From: Gentiana macrophylla
Taxonomy: Eukaryota > Streptophyta > Magnoliopsida > Gentianales > Gentianaceae
Direction: 5' to 3'
Length of the DNA: 64,000 nucleotides
Assembly: GCA_026214975.1 (NCBI GenBank)
Contig: CM047815.1
Span: 65,169,852 to 65,233,851, forward strand
Below, one piece after another: positions 23,555 to 34,917 of the stretch. The translations under genes were made by a program, and so were the position numbers. The notes under the pieces were generated by a model that saw only the letters and a list, made by a program, of their open reading frames with translations, ran no database searches and was not told where the DNA came from. Within the stretch, counting starts at the first letter, position 1; each line of letters starts with the position of its first letter.

Positions 23555-23942
23555 TTAAGCCTAATTAGGGCTGTAAATTACCGATTAGAAGTTTCAACAT
23601 GCTCTCAGTTGATAATCTCTCATTTGAATGTTAATAAACAAGCAGCAATTCATTTTCTGAAAATTCATTTGTTAGCATTCTGGAAATTCCTGTTTAATTT
23701 ATGCAGTGTCATCTCTAATGTAGAGATTTTGCTCATTTTGTCAGGATTCTCAATTTTATTCTAAGTTTCAATTTCTGGAAATTCTGGGTGGCTTCGAATA
23801 CACCATCTCAGCTTCATGAAACTTATGAAGGCTACATTGGCTGCGAATACACCATCCATCTTAGCTGCAAAGAAGTTTAACTTTCAACACTGAAGCTTTC
23901 AATGTGAGTAAACAACAATTTAGCCAAGAGCTATTCACCGAA

Positions 23943-24392
23943 ATGAGCAAACTGAAGGAAACTGTTCATGAAGCTCAAATGGAACTGAAGAAAAGTGTTC
24001 ATGATGCTCAAAAGGAGATAAGGATGAAGCTGGAAGACATTGGTTACCTATCTACCATGAACCATAGGGTACCCACAACAATTTTTTTTTCTTTATTTTA
24101 TAATATTACTATAATAATATTAAACTATATTAGTTTGATGATTTAGATGTTGCTCGATAGGGAGATCAAGAAAAGGCTTTGTTTCAAGGGAAAGAGCTTG
24201 GAGGGCAAAGTGAAACACTTCTCCAAGAGTATATACGGCCTACTCCTCAAGCCGTCCGTGACAATTGTTGCTGCCATTAATTATGGAGACCATTATGGAA
24301 GAAAGATAAAAGATGAAAGCCTATCCATTCTGAAGAAGCTAATGGTGGAAAACGATCGCAACAAACTGGATCCGAGCGAGGAAAAGAACTGA
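23943..24392 (+). CDS. Two-exon coding segment, helical/coiled-coil protein of unknown family
   Basis: Exon a runs from ATG 23943 (MSKLKETVHEAQMELKKSVH) to CATAGG|GTACCC at 24068. Exon b starts after GATTTAG at 24147 and ends with TGA at 24392. Exon a is open further upstream, back to a stop at 23862, so an earlier exon is possible. The residues are mostly Glu, Lys, Leu and Met with heptad spacing; exon b has SLEGKVKHFSKSIYGLLLKP and ends DRNKLDPSEEKN. The joining phase is uncertain, because exon b could also begin with its own ATG. Exon b forms the left arm of a 250-bp hairpin (24150-24671). No family is recognised; it may be a truncated gene or the source of small RNAs. Confidence 0.4.
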
Positions 24393-24671
24393 TTTTTGCC
24401 ACTGCCATTGCCAACTGTCATATGGCAAGAATCAGTTCTTTTCCTCGCTCGGATCCAGTTTGTTGCGATTGTTTTCCGCCTTTAGCTTCTTCAGAGCGGA
24501 TAGGCTTTATCTTTTATCTTTGCTCCATAATGCTCTCTATAATTAATGGCAGCCACAATTGTCACTTAAATACACGAGAGAGTAGGCCACATATACTCTT
24601 GCGTAAATGTTTCACTTTGCCCCAAGCTCTTCCCCTGAAAAGAAGCCTTTTCTTGATCTCCTATCGAGCAA
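24150..24671. repeat. Second inverted repeat: 250-bp arms, 21-nt loop
   Basis: Left arm 24150-24401, loop 24402-24422, right arm 24423-24671. Near the loop the match is almost perfect (GGATCCGAGCGAGGAAAAGA on the left, its complement at 24440-24460), and it weakens outward with small indels (CTTGGAGGGCAAAGTGAAAC versus CTTGGGGCAAAGTGAAAC). Arm identity is perhaps 85-90 percent by eye. The left arm is an open coding exon. Such partly paired coding-derived hairpins fit the inverted-duplication model for new plant microRNA loci. Confidence 0.92.
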
Positions 24672-25420
24672 AAAACTCAACCCAAACGAACCCAAGCTCA
24701 GCCTAGTCCGCTAGCCGCCATATGTCCACTACGCACTTTAACTACTTTTTTTTCGACTACTACTTGATTCATTTGTGGTTGTGCCACTTAAACTACTTTT
24801 GTTTCGCTCTACTACTTTATCATGATTATGCGCTTCATTTGTGGTTGTGATTATATATCATTTATCTTAATCCTTTTATAAGTCTTTCTATCCTTAAACT
24901 TTTCAGATATATCATTTATCTTAATATATACTAATATATATGTATATATTATTTATTATTTTACCAAACTACTCAAAGTAATTGTGATAAGGCCTGATGG
25001 GGATGGCCATTGCATTTTAAAACCATTATAAATTGTATTTTGTGTCACATTCACATTCCCAGTGTGAGCACCATCTGTTTCTTGACCAAGAAAACATTTC
25101 TTTTAGCCCTTAAAAATTAATTTAAAAGGATCGTCATTTCCAAAAAGAGGAGCCATAGTTACACGAAATAAATAGTTCTGCTTCTTCCTCTGTCGAGAAT
25201 TAAATCCTCTCCCTCTCACATACTAATAGTGACTTCATACCTCTCCCGTAGGTCGAGTGGCTTCACACCTCTAAAAAAAAGAAAGGCTTGTCAGAAATCG
25301 CCGGTTGGGTTGGTCCGACCAAGAAAGGCCTGGGAGTCTTTGGGCATTACAGCTCTGAAGAGCATTCTTTTCGATCTTGTACTAAGTTAGACTGAACATT
25401 ATCCGTCACCACACCCCACC
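24672..25420. other. Intergenic, no gene seen
   Basis: AT-rich, with a direct repeat of ATATATCATTTATCTTAAT (about 24852 and 24906) and CTACTTTTGTTTCG-type repeats at 24740-24820. A pyrimidine-rich part at 25180-25270 leads to the Copia fragment. Nothing further is supported. Confidence 0.4.
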
Positions 25421-25850
25421 GTGCCACCGGTCAACTCCGACGGTGCCACAGATTCTGATTGGGCAGGTTGTGTAGAATCCAGAAGATATGTATATTGCTT
25501 ATTTCTGGGTAGCTCCTTGGTCTTATGGAAAGCAAAGAAATATACTACTGTTTCTAGAAGCTCAGCTAAGAGTGAATATAGGGTTACTCAGAAGTTCAAT
25601 GGTTCAAGTACCTTTTGGAAGATTTGCAAATTGCTTTTAGCAGCCTATCTCCATGTATTGTGATAATCGAGTGCCTAACACATTATTTCTAATCCGTGTT
25701 TCACAAGCGCATCAAACACATTGAAGTAGATGCCATGTTGTTCTTCGAGAAAAACTTCAACCTGGGTTGGTCAAAATATTTCCCATCTCTTCATTCCAAA
25801 GACTTGCATATTGCTTTACCAAACCACTAGATGGTCTCGGCACTTCAATG
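25421..25850 (+). pseudogene. Copia RNase H fragment
   Basis: Residues [20 protein letters not shown], then [20 protein letters not shown] and EYR correspond to the RNase H domain of Copia pol (usual form DADWAG...GYC...SW.SKKQ..VSRSSAEAEY). Downstream in other frames come HIKHIEVDAMLFFEKN and the end of the domain to about 25820. Some active-site region is present, but frameshifts at about 25660 and 25735 and the absence of RT and LTR show a decayed scrap. Confidence 0.8.
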
Positions 25851-25985
25851 AGCTCTTCAATGCTTTCGCACCAATGATCCTTCGATTCCCCTCCCGACTT
25901 GCAGGTGTGAAGGTTAAATAGTTAAGTAGTGCAACTATTATATACAGTAAATAATTTGGCAGTCAATTAGGTAGGAGGTTAGTTA

Positions 25986-26501
25986 TGTAACGCCCCCAGA
26001 CCCAGGGCTTGGTAGCGCTAAATGAGTCATAAATAGTCCGGTCAACTGCTTAGACCGCCGTCCTCGCTTGGTCTAAAAGGGCTAACCCGAGTTGACAAAA
26101 CCTTTATGTCTCACACGTATATGGGGGTGAGCATTCACTTACTTTACCGATGTAGGATATCACATTCTCCCCTCCCCCCCCCCCTTATAAGGGACTGGCG
26201 TCCTCGCCAGGACGGCCAAGACTTGTCCCGGATCGTCCCTACCAGAGATAACTAGAGGTCATCCTTACATCGTCTTCTTGTACGGTGCAGCCATAGTTCC
26301 GTCTGATAGTCGGCTCTGGTACCATTCTCAGAACGCCCCTGCACCCGGGCACAGTAACGCTAAATGAGTCATAAATGGGCCCGATCAATCGCTAGACCGT
26401 CCTCGCTTAGTCTAAAAGGGCTAATCGAATTGACAAGATATTTATGTCTCACACATATATGGGGTAAGCTTTCACCTACTTTACCGATGTGGGATATCAC
26501 A
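25986..26501 (-). mobile_element. TRIM retrotransposon, 516 bp, with 5-bp target duplication
   Basis: Two direct repeats of about 175 bp, 25986-26164 and 26328-26501, share AAATGAGTCATAAAT, GTCTAAAAGGGCTAA, TTTATGTCTCACAC and TTTACCGATGT. Read on the minus strand the element is TGTGATATCC...; just after the first repeat comes TGGTACCAGAGCC at 26311-26323, close to the initiator-Met tRNA primer site TGGTATCAGAGCC. Just before the second is a purine run (26165-26185, C-run on the plus strand), the polypurine tract. It is flanked by AGTTA at 25981-25985 and 26502-26506. No coding capacity, so it needed enzymes from other elements. A relative lies at 35557-36129. Confidence 0.9.
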
Positions 26502-26506
26502 AGTTA

Positions 26507-26961
26507 GTTAACCAACTAGTTAACTTCCATATGTTAGCTAACTAGTATATAAGGCTAGATTCTTTAGTTGACGATATTATTCCTTTTTAACTTACTTCTT
26601 TGTAAAATGAAAATGCACATACGTAAAATAATGTAAAAAACGATAAATTAATCACCAAAGTGAATTATTTGTAATGAAAGACAATCAACATGAATGGATA
26701 CGATATTACACTCATGTGTGTATAAACCTGATAGATTCCCTGATCCAATTGGATCGAATAAATCACTTTTATTCATCTTGGATAAAAATAAGTTTTTCTT
26801 ACATTATTCTTCACAATACATCACATCCATTTTATTTCACATGAAATCCGGTAGAAACCAAATAATATTTCATCCATAATTTAATTTAACCCTTAAATTC
26901 AAATCGAGCGTAAGTATCTGGTCTCCAAATATATCGTTAAAATCTTCCCATATGCATCGAT
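26507..26961. other. Intergenic, no gene seen
   Basis: AT-rich sequence. It begins with further TTAGTTAACCAACTAGTTAACTT-like short repeats next to the TRIM; no domain-like ORF is present. Confidence 0.4.
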
Positions 26962-26970
26962 TTAAAAAGA

Positions 26971-27969
26971 TGGAGCATTTAAAGGCACCACATCAAATCC
27001 ACTTAGGCATCCAAATTGACGGACACCACACTTTCAAAGGTTATTCTACTTAAGGCACCATAGTGGTTTTTTACATATTCTCATTGCACCACAAAATTGC
27101 CATTTATACCTAAGGCACCACATCTGGAAATAAAATTTCGATCTCATCAAAATAACTACAATACAACCCATGAACTTTTAATTGTTACAAATTGATCCTT
27201 CTACCCTTAGGCACCACACTTTTTCCTTCCCAAATCATTCATCACCAATTCACCATCGACTCTTCTTCTTCTCCATCTCCAATCCTGTAGAATCACACCT
27301 CCAACCAATCACCGCCAACAAAACACAAAAAATCCTACGTTATGATAAAGAAAATCAGCAATCGAAAACTATAATGGCAGCTAACTTCATGTTACTAAAA
27401 GGAATTAAAGAATCTAGATTAACCAGCACCCAACTTTGTCAACCACACAACCTTTCCAAAAAAAAAAAAATTGAATTTAGCGATTACACAACCAGAGTGC
27501 TTGTATGAGTGAAGGTTAAACAGATTGCTAGGCTCCTTAGTGAACCTGACAATTGCGGTTCCATTTCCGAACTCCTTCACAAGAAAGAAGTCGCTTTTTT
27601 TTTCATGATCTCCCATATCAATCTGTCCGGCACAGTCACCATGTCAATACCCTAGTGTAAATGCACCCTTCACTTGATTATGAAGAATGTTGTAGTTAAT
27701 GAAGAAGAAGAAGAAGATTGTGAAATTATGCGATGGAATAGAGAGGGGTCTAAATGCAATATTGATTTTTGTGGAGCATAATTAAAAACAAAAACAATGG
27801 CAATAGTAAATATAATAAGGAAATAAAAAAATTGGATTTTTTTAGTTGTGTAGTGTCTTTAGTAAATTCGTCATTTAAAGAATCAATGTGTGGTGCCTGA
27901 GGTAAGCGAGTTTTTTAAGCAGTGTTGTGGTGTCCGGAGATAAAAAGTGTGGTGTCTTTTAAAGACACC
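26971..27969. mobile_element. Non-autonomous Mutator-like element, about 1 kb
   Basis: The left end TGGAGCATTTAAAGGCACCA and the right end (reverse complement) TGGTGTCTTTAAAAGACACC are inverted relatives, and the following about 70 bp on both sides repeat CGGACACCAC and AGGCACCA motifs. The flanks are TTAAAAAGA (26962-26970) and TTAAAAAAA (27970-27978), a 9-bp target duplication with one difference, although the low complexity weakens this. The short ORF at 27182-27508 inside shows no domain. Confidence 0.6.
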
Positions 27970-27978
27970 ATTAAAAAA

Positions 27979-29039
27979 AATGGATTCTATCGGCACCTCA
28001 GGTTATACTATCTAGCAGGCTTTATTTGATTATTTTTCTACTTTTCGATATCAACGCGTCGGTGGGTGGCGTTTTAAGTCATGACACTTTTATAACGTAA
28101 GCGTCGGTCGCTAATCGACTTTCGTTTTTGAACAAAGAACGTCGGTGTTGTTGCTGACTTTGGTTTTAAATAGAACGTCGAACACATCGACGCGCCATGT
28201 TCATTAAAAATAATCGTAGATCGAAATATTTTTTATGATGTCGAAAGTATAGTAAAAATGCAAGTGTCACAATAATAAAAAAAAAAAAAAAAAAGGAATG
28301 TTTATTGACAGCACAGTGAACAAGTTTCACACCGATGTGATGTCACCATAAATGTTTTAATTAAATGCTTCTTAAGAAGATCATCTACCACTAAGAAATA
28401 AAAATCACCTTCGATAGGAAGATTAGTGTATGGTGTCTGCTCTATTAGTAAAGATTTAACTCAGTAATCAAACTTGTACTCAAATAGTTTAAATTTAAAA
28501 ACAGACGTCATATGTGACACATTACTTAACTCTTAACTCTACGGAGGATGGACACATGCATCGGTGGTAACACAATAATTGTCTTTTATTATCGATTTGT
28601 CATCACATAAATATGTGTATATAGATCAATTCTTAATCACCCATATAAAAATTAAATTTGATGGTCATTTAATGCCATAAAATTTGTCATTGTCATTATA
28701 TGTGGAAATTTTATCTATCAATTACTACAACGACTACAAACACTAGTGCATAAAGATTGGCTGTGAATAATCATCAACATCACTCGTTTTTATGCAAGCG
28801 TGTATGCCTTCCTCTGTTTCGTTTCTCACTTTACTTCGAAATGCCAACCCTTCTTCTCTCTCCTTAGATTTTGGTCCTTGCCTTCTCTTTTTGGTCAACC
28901 TTTATTTATTACCTGGGTGCTTGTTTTTGAAGAGCAAAATGTAATCATTAAAGACAGCAAAACCCATAAATATATAATGTGGAAAAGGAAAATTCATTAG
29001 TGAAAAAAACGTGGTACAGAGACTATAGTACCAAAAAGT
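27979..29039. other. Intergenic and upstream region of the bHLH gene
   Basis: 28020-28200 is rich in CG-containing motifs (GCGTCGGT, GTCGGTCGC, ACGTCGGTG, CATCGACGC), unlike its neighbours, and may be a decayed CACTA subterminal region. A poly-A run lies at 28277-28294. The 28640-29039 part is the likely bHLH promoter, with CATATAAAAATT at about 28643 as one TATA candidate; no clear transcription start is visible. Confidence 0.35.
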
Positions 29040-29904
29040 AGCTGATTCCCAGAATCTAAAAAGGGTATCTTTCTTTTACTTTTGGTTTGGGTCTTTATCT
29101 GTTTCAGAACTCTGTATTATTCTGACTTGGGTTTTCTCTTTAAGGTACTGCTAGTATTTATGATGCCACGATCCATGTTACTGTCCAATTAACCGATTCT
29201 GTAAACATTTTTAAGGTTTTTACTTGGTGGGTTTTCCTATGCTCCCCTAAATTTTTGAACAGTTTCTTGAATCATTTTGTCAAATTTTGCATAGGTACTG
29301 CAATTCAGTGTTTGTTTTCTTATTTACGTGGTCTTTGTGGTTTGACTAAAAGTTTTCCTTATTCATAATTGTAAGGTACTGTTGGTTACTAGCTCAGTTA
29401 AGTTGCTTTCTTTCCATTTTTTTTAGTACTTCTGGTTGGACAAATTTCTATCTTTCTTCTACTTTTGGGTAACTTAATTAGAATTTGATCTTTCATCATT
29501 AATGCATTAATTTCTATATTTGGAATAGATATGATTAACATTGAATAGCTCTACATATGCATGTGGTTTCCTGTGGAAAGCTTGTAAATAAAATAATTCT
29601 TTTGATTGATGACTTGAAAGTGTTTCTTTGTTGAACCATGAGCACCTTAAATTCACATGCATTAGCCTCTGCATTTTGATGTATTGATCTTTGATTACTA
29701 TTCGATTTTTTTTGAATTAATAAGATTTTAAAAATAAAATTTGAATATTAACTACCTATGCATATTGTTTTTCGATGAGGAGTGAGTTTTATTGTATGCC
29801 TAAGTAAGAATAGTGTTTCTAGGTTATATCTCAAATTAGAGGGGATCTGCAACAGAGCTGCTTTATCTTGGTGAATTTCTGCAATTCTTTAAGGAAAAGT
29901 GGAT
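29040..29904 (+). promoter_or_regulatory. 5' leader of the bHLH gene with a probable leader intron
   Basis: T/C-rich leader-like sequence ends in CTTTAAG|GTACTG at 29144/29145, followed by T-rich intron-like sequence up to GCAACAG| at 29855, 50 bp before the start codon. A leader intron is common for this subfamily. The splice sites are inferred. Confidence 0.4.
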
Positions 29905-31961
29905 ATGGCGGACGAGGATAATGCAGCGTCCAATAAGCAGAAGGAGAATCTTATGCGATATAATTCGTCAATTATTTCACCAGATGGTCAATTTAGCGCG
30001 AGCAATATGACCAGTTCATCAATGGGAAGGATGTCCTTAAGCAATGCAATGTGGGACAAGCTGCCTGGCACACAACATTTCGGCTTCAATGATATTGGTA
30101 CAAGTATGCCAAATGTAGTAGGAACAAGACCAATTGATGTTGGTTGGACCCCACCAAATACCATGTTGAAAGGTGACATTTTTGCTCAGGATGCTGATGA
30201 TGGATTTCTCCATCCGAGTTTGGCTCATATTCCTACCGATTCCGGTTTCATTGAGAGGGCAACAAGATACTCGTGCTTCAGTGGTGGAAATTTCGGCGAT
30301 ATAGCGAACCCTCTTAGCATACCTGAATCTGCGTATCTAAACATGGCAGGAAGCTCAAACTGTGTTGGTTTGCTCGGGGAATGTAAGGGAACCCGACATA
30401 AGAATGATAAAGCTAGTGAAAACATGGAAAGGTCTATTGATGAACCAAAGTTATGTGGTAGTGATGCAAGCAATGACTCTGATGAAGCTGACTATAGTAG
30501 CCCGGGTGGTCAAGAGGAGTTGAAGATTGCAGATAAAGGCGATTCTTCCAAGGGCATAGTAGCCTCAAAGAAGAGGAAAAGGTCCGGTCAGGTAAACGGA
30601 TTTGCTTACTTTCCTTGGATAAAAAAAAGACCCGTCTACTTGTATGCTGCCTTGCCTTATTGTTTTGTGTACAGGATGCTGAAATGGATCAAGGTCGTGT
30701 AGTATCAGATAAACTTGTTGAAGATGTGAAGGACCATACTAAACTAAAGCAGAAGGGAAAGCAAATTCCAACTTCAACTTGTGGAAAGCCTGGTGAAGAG
30801 AATGCTAAGAAGTATGGGCCTGGTGCTTCTGATAAAGTTGAATACGTTCATGTTAGGGCACCAAGAGGCCAGGCAACAAACAGCCACAGTTTGGCTGAAA
30901 GGGTAAGGCATTTTTTCTCGTGTTTGTATGTGTTGAAGTGTATGTAATAAAAAGATCAGTTTCATGCAATTTGAGGAGACTGAAAGTTTTCTTTGTAGAT
31001 AAGGAGGGAAAAGATCAGTGAAAGGATGAAGTTTCTTCAGGATATTGTCCCAGGGTGTAGCAAGGTATAGGTATTTTCATCTTTTTTTTTATCGTCTTTT
31101 TCATCTTTGTTTGATTTATGTTGAAATTTATTGCATTTTCAGGTCACTGGCAAAGCGGTTATGCTTGATGAAATTATCAACTACGTCCAGTCCTTACAAC
31201 TCCAGATTGAGGTCGGTGATTAAGAAACACTTATCTTGTTTCGAAAATTCTAAAGTTTTTCAAGCTCATGGGGTGGTTTGACTGATTTCAAACTAATTTC
31301 TCCATATAAATATGAAGTCTAACGGTGTTTGATTCAATATGTCGTAGAGGGCTACACAATTTATTTTATGTGTATTTATTTTGCTTCAGTTCCTGTCAAT
31401 GAAGCTTGCAACACTAAATCCTCGGGTGGATACCAATGCAGAAAGGCTTGTTCTTACTGAAGACGTGAGTCATAAACATTTATGATCAAACCTTTTGGAT
31501 AATCTCTCTGAATTATTGGAATTTACATCATAAATGTAACCTCCCCACAGATCCTACAATGTAGAGGCACTCCATCTCCGTTGGCGTTCCCACCAATTAT
31601 GTCAATGGGGTACCCAACACTACATCAATCACAAGGGATTGTTCAAACCTTAGGCAGTTCCTGGGATGTGCTACGAAGATCCATGAATTCATCATTAACA
31701 GCCATGGACGGAGGCTACAACAAGGAACATTCATCTCACGTACTACGCTTCATTCGTTCTATATGCTGCTATATTTCCTTGTTTTGTTTTTCGCTTCATT
31801 CATTCAAATAATTATCCTGCATTTGTTGCAATTACTGGCCATCTTGACAAAATCATCATCTGCAGGTAAGCACCACGTGGGAGGATGAACTGCATAATGT
31901 AGTACATATGGGCTCAAGTTCAACAGCTCCTCTTAGCAGCCAAGATATAAGTGGTAATTGA
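29905..31961 (+). CDS. bHLH49-like: bHLH transcription factor, subfamily XII (bHLH49/62/78-like)
   Basis: Seven coding exons: 29905-30591, 30675-30902, 30999-31064, 31143-31211, 31390-31464, 31551-31739, 31866-31961. All have GT..AG borders and whole-codon lengths; the product is 469 aa. The start is ATG 29905 (MADEDN). An N-terminal conserved block reads HPSLAHIPTDSGFIERATRY then SGGNFGDIANPL (as in bHLH49). A Ser/Lys-rich linker ends SKKRKRSGQ. The bHLH covers about residues 294-350: SHSLAERIRREKISERMKFL with the E-box contact residues His300, Glu304 and Arg (AER) kept, loop DIVPGCSK, helix 2 KAVMLDEIINYVQSLQLQIE, then FLSMKLATLNP. Expected in the nucleus as a dimer on E/G-boxes; Arabidopsis bHLH49 (ACE1) promotes cell elongation. 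Odd: before the basic region the usual VRARRGQ reads VRAPRGQ (Pro292). The exact paralogue is uncertain. Confidence 0.9.
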
Positions 31962-33283
31962 TCTTCCCTTTGTTCTCTCTGTTTCAATACGAGTAGGCAC
32001 AGATGTCGTGTGGCGCAGCTCTTTTTTTGTGTAAAATTCCTATGTAAATGTGCGGATCAGATCAGTTTATGTGTCGGGTGTACCAAATTCGGTACTGTTG
32101 AGGAGTAGGTGACCTTAAAAGGGCAGTATGGTGTGTCAAAGCATTCTCTAATATCTATACGTATACGGCGGGGGTTGGAAGAAGGGTCATTGAATTGAAT
32201 GATAAAAAAGTTGAATCTTCATTTAAGCAGGGTCCCTGCCGCCTGGGCCTATGAAAGCAAAGCCTTGATCTTTTGTTGGAGCTTTTGATATACAACCCCT
32301 GGATATTTTTGGAAAAAGTCAACTTTTTGAAGGTACAATACACACCCTTCACCAATTCATTTATTTGTCAATAGAAAACAGTATCCCGGCATTTCTGACA
32401 TCTTCGATTTTGTTTTGAAGATATTTTGGTTGTTCAAACCGGCCTTCTCATCGGAGTAGCAGTTAGATAAAATAATGTACATGTACAGAGATTAGAGAAG
32501 CAAATGGGCACCTAAGCAAAGGACTAGGCTTTAATTTTCATAGTAAGTAATAGGGGAGGGCTGCAATATCAAAACCTTTTGTTGCTTCTGGTTTTGTTGA
32601 ATATGTGTTTTCGAAAATGGAGCTGGTTGTACCGGTTGTGGAGGAGGGTTATTATTGACACATGGAAATGATAAAATGCATTCGTATCGTTTTTTTATAA
32701 AATCGTACAACATTTCTTATGACAAAATCGCAAGTTTCTTGATAATTGTGTGTGTGCGCGTGTAATAAGGCTAAATACCGAAATTTGTTAGTGAATGAAA
32801 CACAAAGGGTAGTACTTTCTCTTTTGCCATTTGACATATAGTGTGGAGAGTCTAAAGACACCTAGGAGTATGTAAAACCAGAAAAGGAACATACAGTGAA
32901 AAGAAAATCAGAACTCAAACCATCAAAACAAGGACAACAAGGTGGTTCTTTTTGCAAAGGAATTTAACAAGTAGTTTTAACTGTCATCTTCTTAATCTGA
33001 TGGTAGTAAAGCAGCTCGGATATATATATATGATGTCTGATGCACCGTGCCAATATGTTTCTGATGATCCTTAATCGATCTTTTGAACAAAACATGGTTC
33101 ATGCCATTATCACCTGAAAAAGAACCTTATTATAGGGGGGTCCCCGAAAACCTTTGTTCTTGTCCCAATTGTGCTACTTTTCTGGTATAAAGTGCTGGAT
33201 TCATGCATGCCCATGTTCCTTCTTTACAAGTAACTGAGTTTAGGAAATGCCTTAGTGATGTAAAGCCCAATTCAGTCTTTTCT
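31962..33283. other. 3' ends of the two convergent host genes and the gap between them
   Basis: The bHLH 3' UTR should occupy about 31962-32350, but no single poly-A signal stands out. 32740-32760 has a TGTGTGTGCGCGTG run and 33020 a short TA run. The minus-strand gene ends at 33284, so the two genes converge across about 1.3 kb. No further gene is supported. Confidence 0.5.
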
Positions 33284-34917
33284 TCAATTTTTCATTACCT
33301 GGAGTCTTCTACAGATTTCAAGAACTTCAGAAAGAGGTGCCCAATCTCCAAAGTTTCTTTCTACAAACTGATAAGCAATCCCACTCTTTCCTTTGCCAAC
33401 TATGAAAAGTCCACCTTTTACCTCACATTCTCCATTGGAATTTCTTCCCGTTCCCATAGTCTTTGCTATACTGTAATTAGCAATAGCTCTAGGACTTAAC
33501 AGCAACCCTGATTTTAATCTCTCTTTGAGAAGCTTTCCTCCACCTAATGCTTTGAAAAACTTCATATCTTTATCATGCAAAACAACACCGCCCCAGTAAC
33601 GAGGCCAAAAATCTTTTACCTGTTACCAATAATTGGTTTAGGCTTAGGCAGGCAGCCATTGAAGTAGAATCACCTTCACCACAAAATAAAATAAACAATA
33701 AAAAGGTGGAAATTTACCTCTTCTTCTATGTACTCATGAATAACTGCTAGTAACTGAACACCAAGGGCATCAAACAAAGGTTTTCTTGAATACAGATGAT
33801 GGGCTTCGGCTTTGAACATGATGCACCTGTTTTATCACTGCAAGGTCAGTTTCTGGCAATCCTAATGCAAAGGAAATCTTAATAGTATTTAGGTAGCGGG
33901 CATTACCCAGGATAACGAATGCAGAGGATAACAGCTGGTTTATCGCGCCATAGTTCTGAAGCCTTCATAGGAGGTGTTTTTGTTTTCACCAATGGCTGAG
34001 ATCCAACTTGATAAGGCAAAGTTAGTTTTTGAACTGAAATTTTCTCGATAGCCGACAATGGAGCAACATTCTCAATGGCCACCATAGGTTTCATCATGCA
34101 ACCGCACCCTCTAGGCTGAACAGGCATTGAAGCTACAATTCCCTTGAAAATATGCCCATCTTTGAGCTTTAGTTCAGATATGGATTGTTCAATGGATCTA
34201 TTAGAAGAAGCTGAACTAGATCTTCTAGCAGATATTGTCATACTCGGCATCTTATTGTACCTAACAGATAAAAGATCTCTGCTGTAAACAGTATTACTTC
34301 TTGAAGCTACATAATTTTGCCTCCTTGTTTGGAAATTGTTTGCAGTTGCCACGGGATCTATTGGACACGAATGTGTTCTATTCGTGAATCGAGCAAAATG
34401 GCCTCTTTTCATTCCGAAATTCGTTGAAATATCTGCAATGCCCATGTTTAGAAGATGAGGAAGAGATTTCTTGGACCCCTCAAGCTTGTCTGCATATTCC
34501 ATTAGTTCATGATCATGCAGGTATGACCTGATCTCTAGTGCATCCTACAGAATCCAGAAACATTTTTCACTTACTACTAACAGTTTAAAATGGGCACCAC
34601 ACTTCGCAAAAACTTCGACTTTACAGAGGTCGAAATTTGCTTTCAAACCTCTCCAGAGTCGAGATTTTATGCATAAATTCGACTCTGGAGAGGTCGAATT
34701 TCACTGTGGTACCCCAGAGCTCAAACGGAATTTCAGAAAAACCACATGATGACAATGTACTAACCTTCTGATCCTGAGTCATGTTAAGGGCATTCATATC
34801 ATCTGAATTCATAAGCTTCAAAGTAGGTACATCATCCCACCCATCTTCTATTAGCTTTGGTAGTAGTGATTTCAAACATCCATTCCCAATAAATTCCTCT
34901 ACTGAAATAGAAGCCAT
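33284..34917 (-). CDS. SAM-like / peroxiredoxin-like 2 (AhpC-TSA_2) fusion protein
   Basis: Four exons on the minus strand: 34917-34765, 34544-33907, 33826-33718, 33619-33284. Splice borders fit and the frame is kept; 411 aa. The start ATG 34917 gives MASISVEEFIGNGC; an in-frame ATG at 35013 would add 32 residues. Residues 1 to about 110 look like a sterile-alpha-motif-type helical domain (LLPKLIEDGWDDVPTLKLMN, then DALEIRSYLHDHELMEYADK and FGMKRGHFARF). After a Ser-rich linker, residues about 200-405 match the thioredoxin-fold peroxiredoxin-like 2 family (SELWRDKPAVILCIRYPGC, YIEEEVKDFWPRYWGG, GIAYQFVERNFGDWAPLSEV). The usual CxxC of the active loop is C265-I-M-F, so the second Cys is missing. 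No clear targeting peptide. The function of plant members is poorly known; a thiol-redox role is inferred from the fold. Confidence 0.85.

Noticed and set aside
29899..29904. Earlier start of the bHLH protein (MDMADED)
   Set aside because: The codon at 29899 is GTG; the first ATG in frame is 29905.
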